A stretch of DNA of 48,826 nt, taken from positions 1 to 48,826 of the forward strand of contig JBLIOL010000003.1 in NCBI GenBank assembly GCA_047639615.1, given 5' to 3'. Below are positions 48,826 through 48,826 of this stretch, piece after piece. How positions within the stretch are numbered: the stretch's first letter is position 1; each line of letters opens with the position of its first letter. A model generated the notes under the pieces. The model ran no database searches, was not told where the DNA came from, and saw only the letters and a list, made by a program, of their open reading frames with translations. The stretch comes from CAYWNK01 sp047639615. Its GTDB lineage: Bacteria; Planctomycetota; UBA1135; GCA-002686595. The position numbers and the translations under genes were made by a program.

Positions 48826-48826
48826 C

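Overview
The window looks like a chromosomal segment of a GC-rich, Gram-negative-type environmental bacterium, most likely a planctomycete. That assignment is inference. It rests on many signal-peptide and lipobox proteins, a LamG plus squalene-cyclase-like toroid plus discoidin-like secreted protein, a lipobox sulfatase, a formylglycine-enzyme-like lipoprotein, and two large secreted proteins whose C-terminal module (LCVS...GETWYFQYWHRD...SNFSNA) resembles one I associate with planctomycetal exported proteins. Shine-Dalgarno sequences are present at some starts and absent at others. No phage, insertion-sequence transposase, CRISPR array or rRNA was seen; one tRNA gene is present.

Layout. 0-4 kb: a multidomain secreted protein and a converging gene for a likely inactive gluzincin peptidase, separated by a near-perfect 90-bp palindrome. 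4.1-8.6 kb: a four-gene ABC export operon (membrane-fusion protein, ATPase, two FtsX-type permeases). 8.6-9.3 kb: a glycine-rich RRM RNA-binding protein with a structured leader and a strong terminator. 9.4-18.5 kb: an alpha-glucan (glycogen) operon of debranching enzyme, GT4-type glycosyltransferase, GH57 enzyme and a 1401-residue fusion of a GT3-type glycogen synthase with a GT35 glucan phosphorylase. The first three genes are coupled by ATGA overlaps.

18.5-23.3 kb: secreted or lipoprotein genes of unknown role, including an intact HELAH gluzincin lipoprotein, plus a stand-alone TfoX C-terminal-domain gene. 23.4-28.8 kb: a tandem duplication of an ~845-residue secreted protein; each copy carries the same leader hairpin and each is followed by its own terminator. 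28.8-30.4 kb: a minus-strand operon of membrane protein, XRE regulator and FGE-like lipoprotein, with a palindromic operator candidate upstream. 30.6 kb: tRNA-Arg(CCU).

30.7-39.5 kb: amino-acid and peptide catabolism (gamma-glutamyltransferase, L-serine dehydratase, dipeptidyl peptidase IV, prolyl aminopeptidase), with a short HPF/RaiA protein and a RadD-like SF2 helicase in between. 39.5-48.8 kb: SGNH/SASA esterase, a His-motif TPR lipoprotein, a TetR regulator with a clear operator driving a serine beta-lactamase-like hydrolase, a lipobox sulfatase, OxyR followed at once by a PLP-dependent decarboxylase, and a small membrane protein at the window edge.

The points most worth following up are the synthase-phosphorylase fusion in a compact glucan operon, the pseudo-peptidase with NELVN in place of HExxH, the tandem secreted proteins with conserved leaders, the 90-bp palindrome, the RRM leader with two competing pairing partners, and the uncharacterised TPR lipoprotein with invariant-looking histidine motifs.
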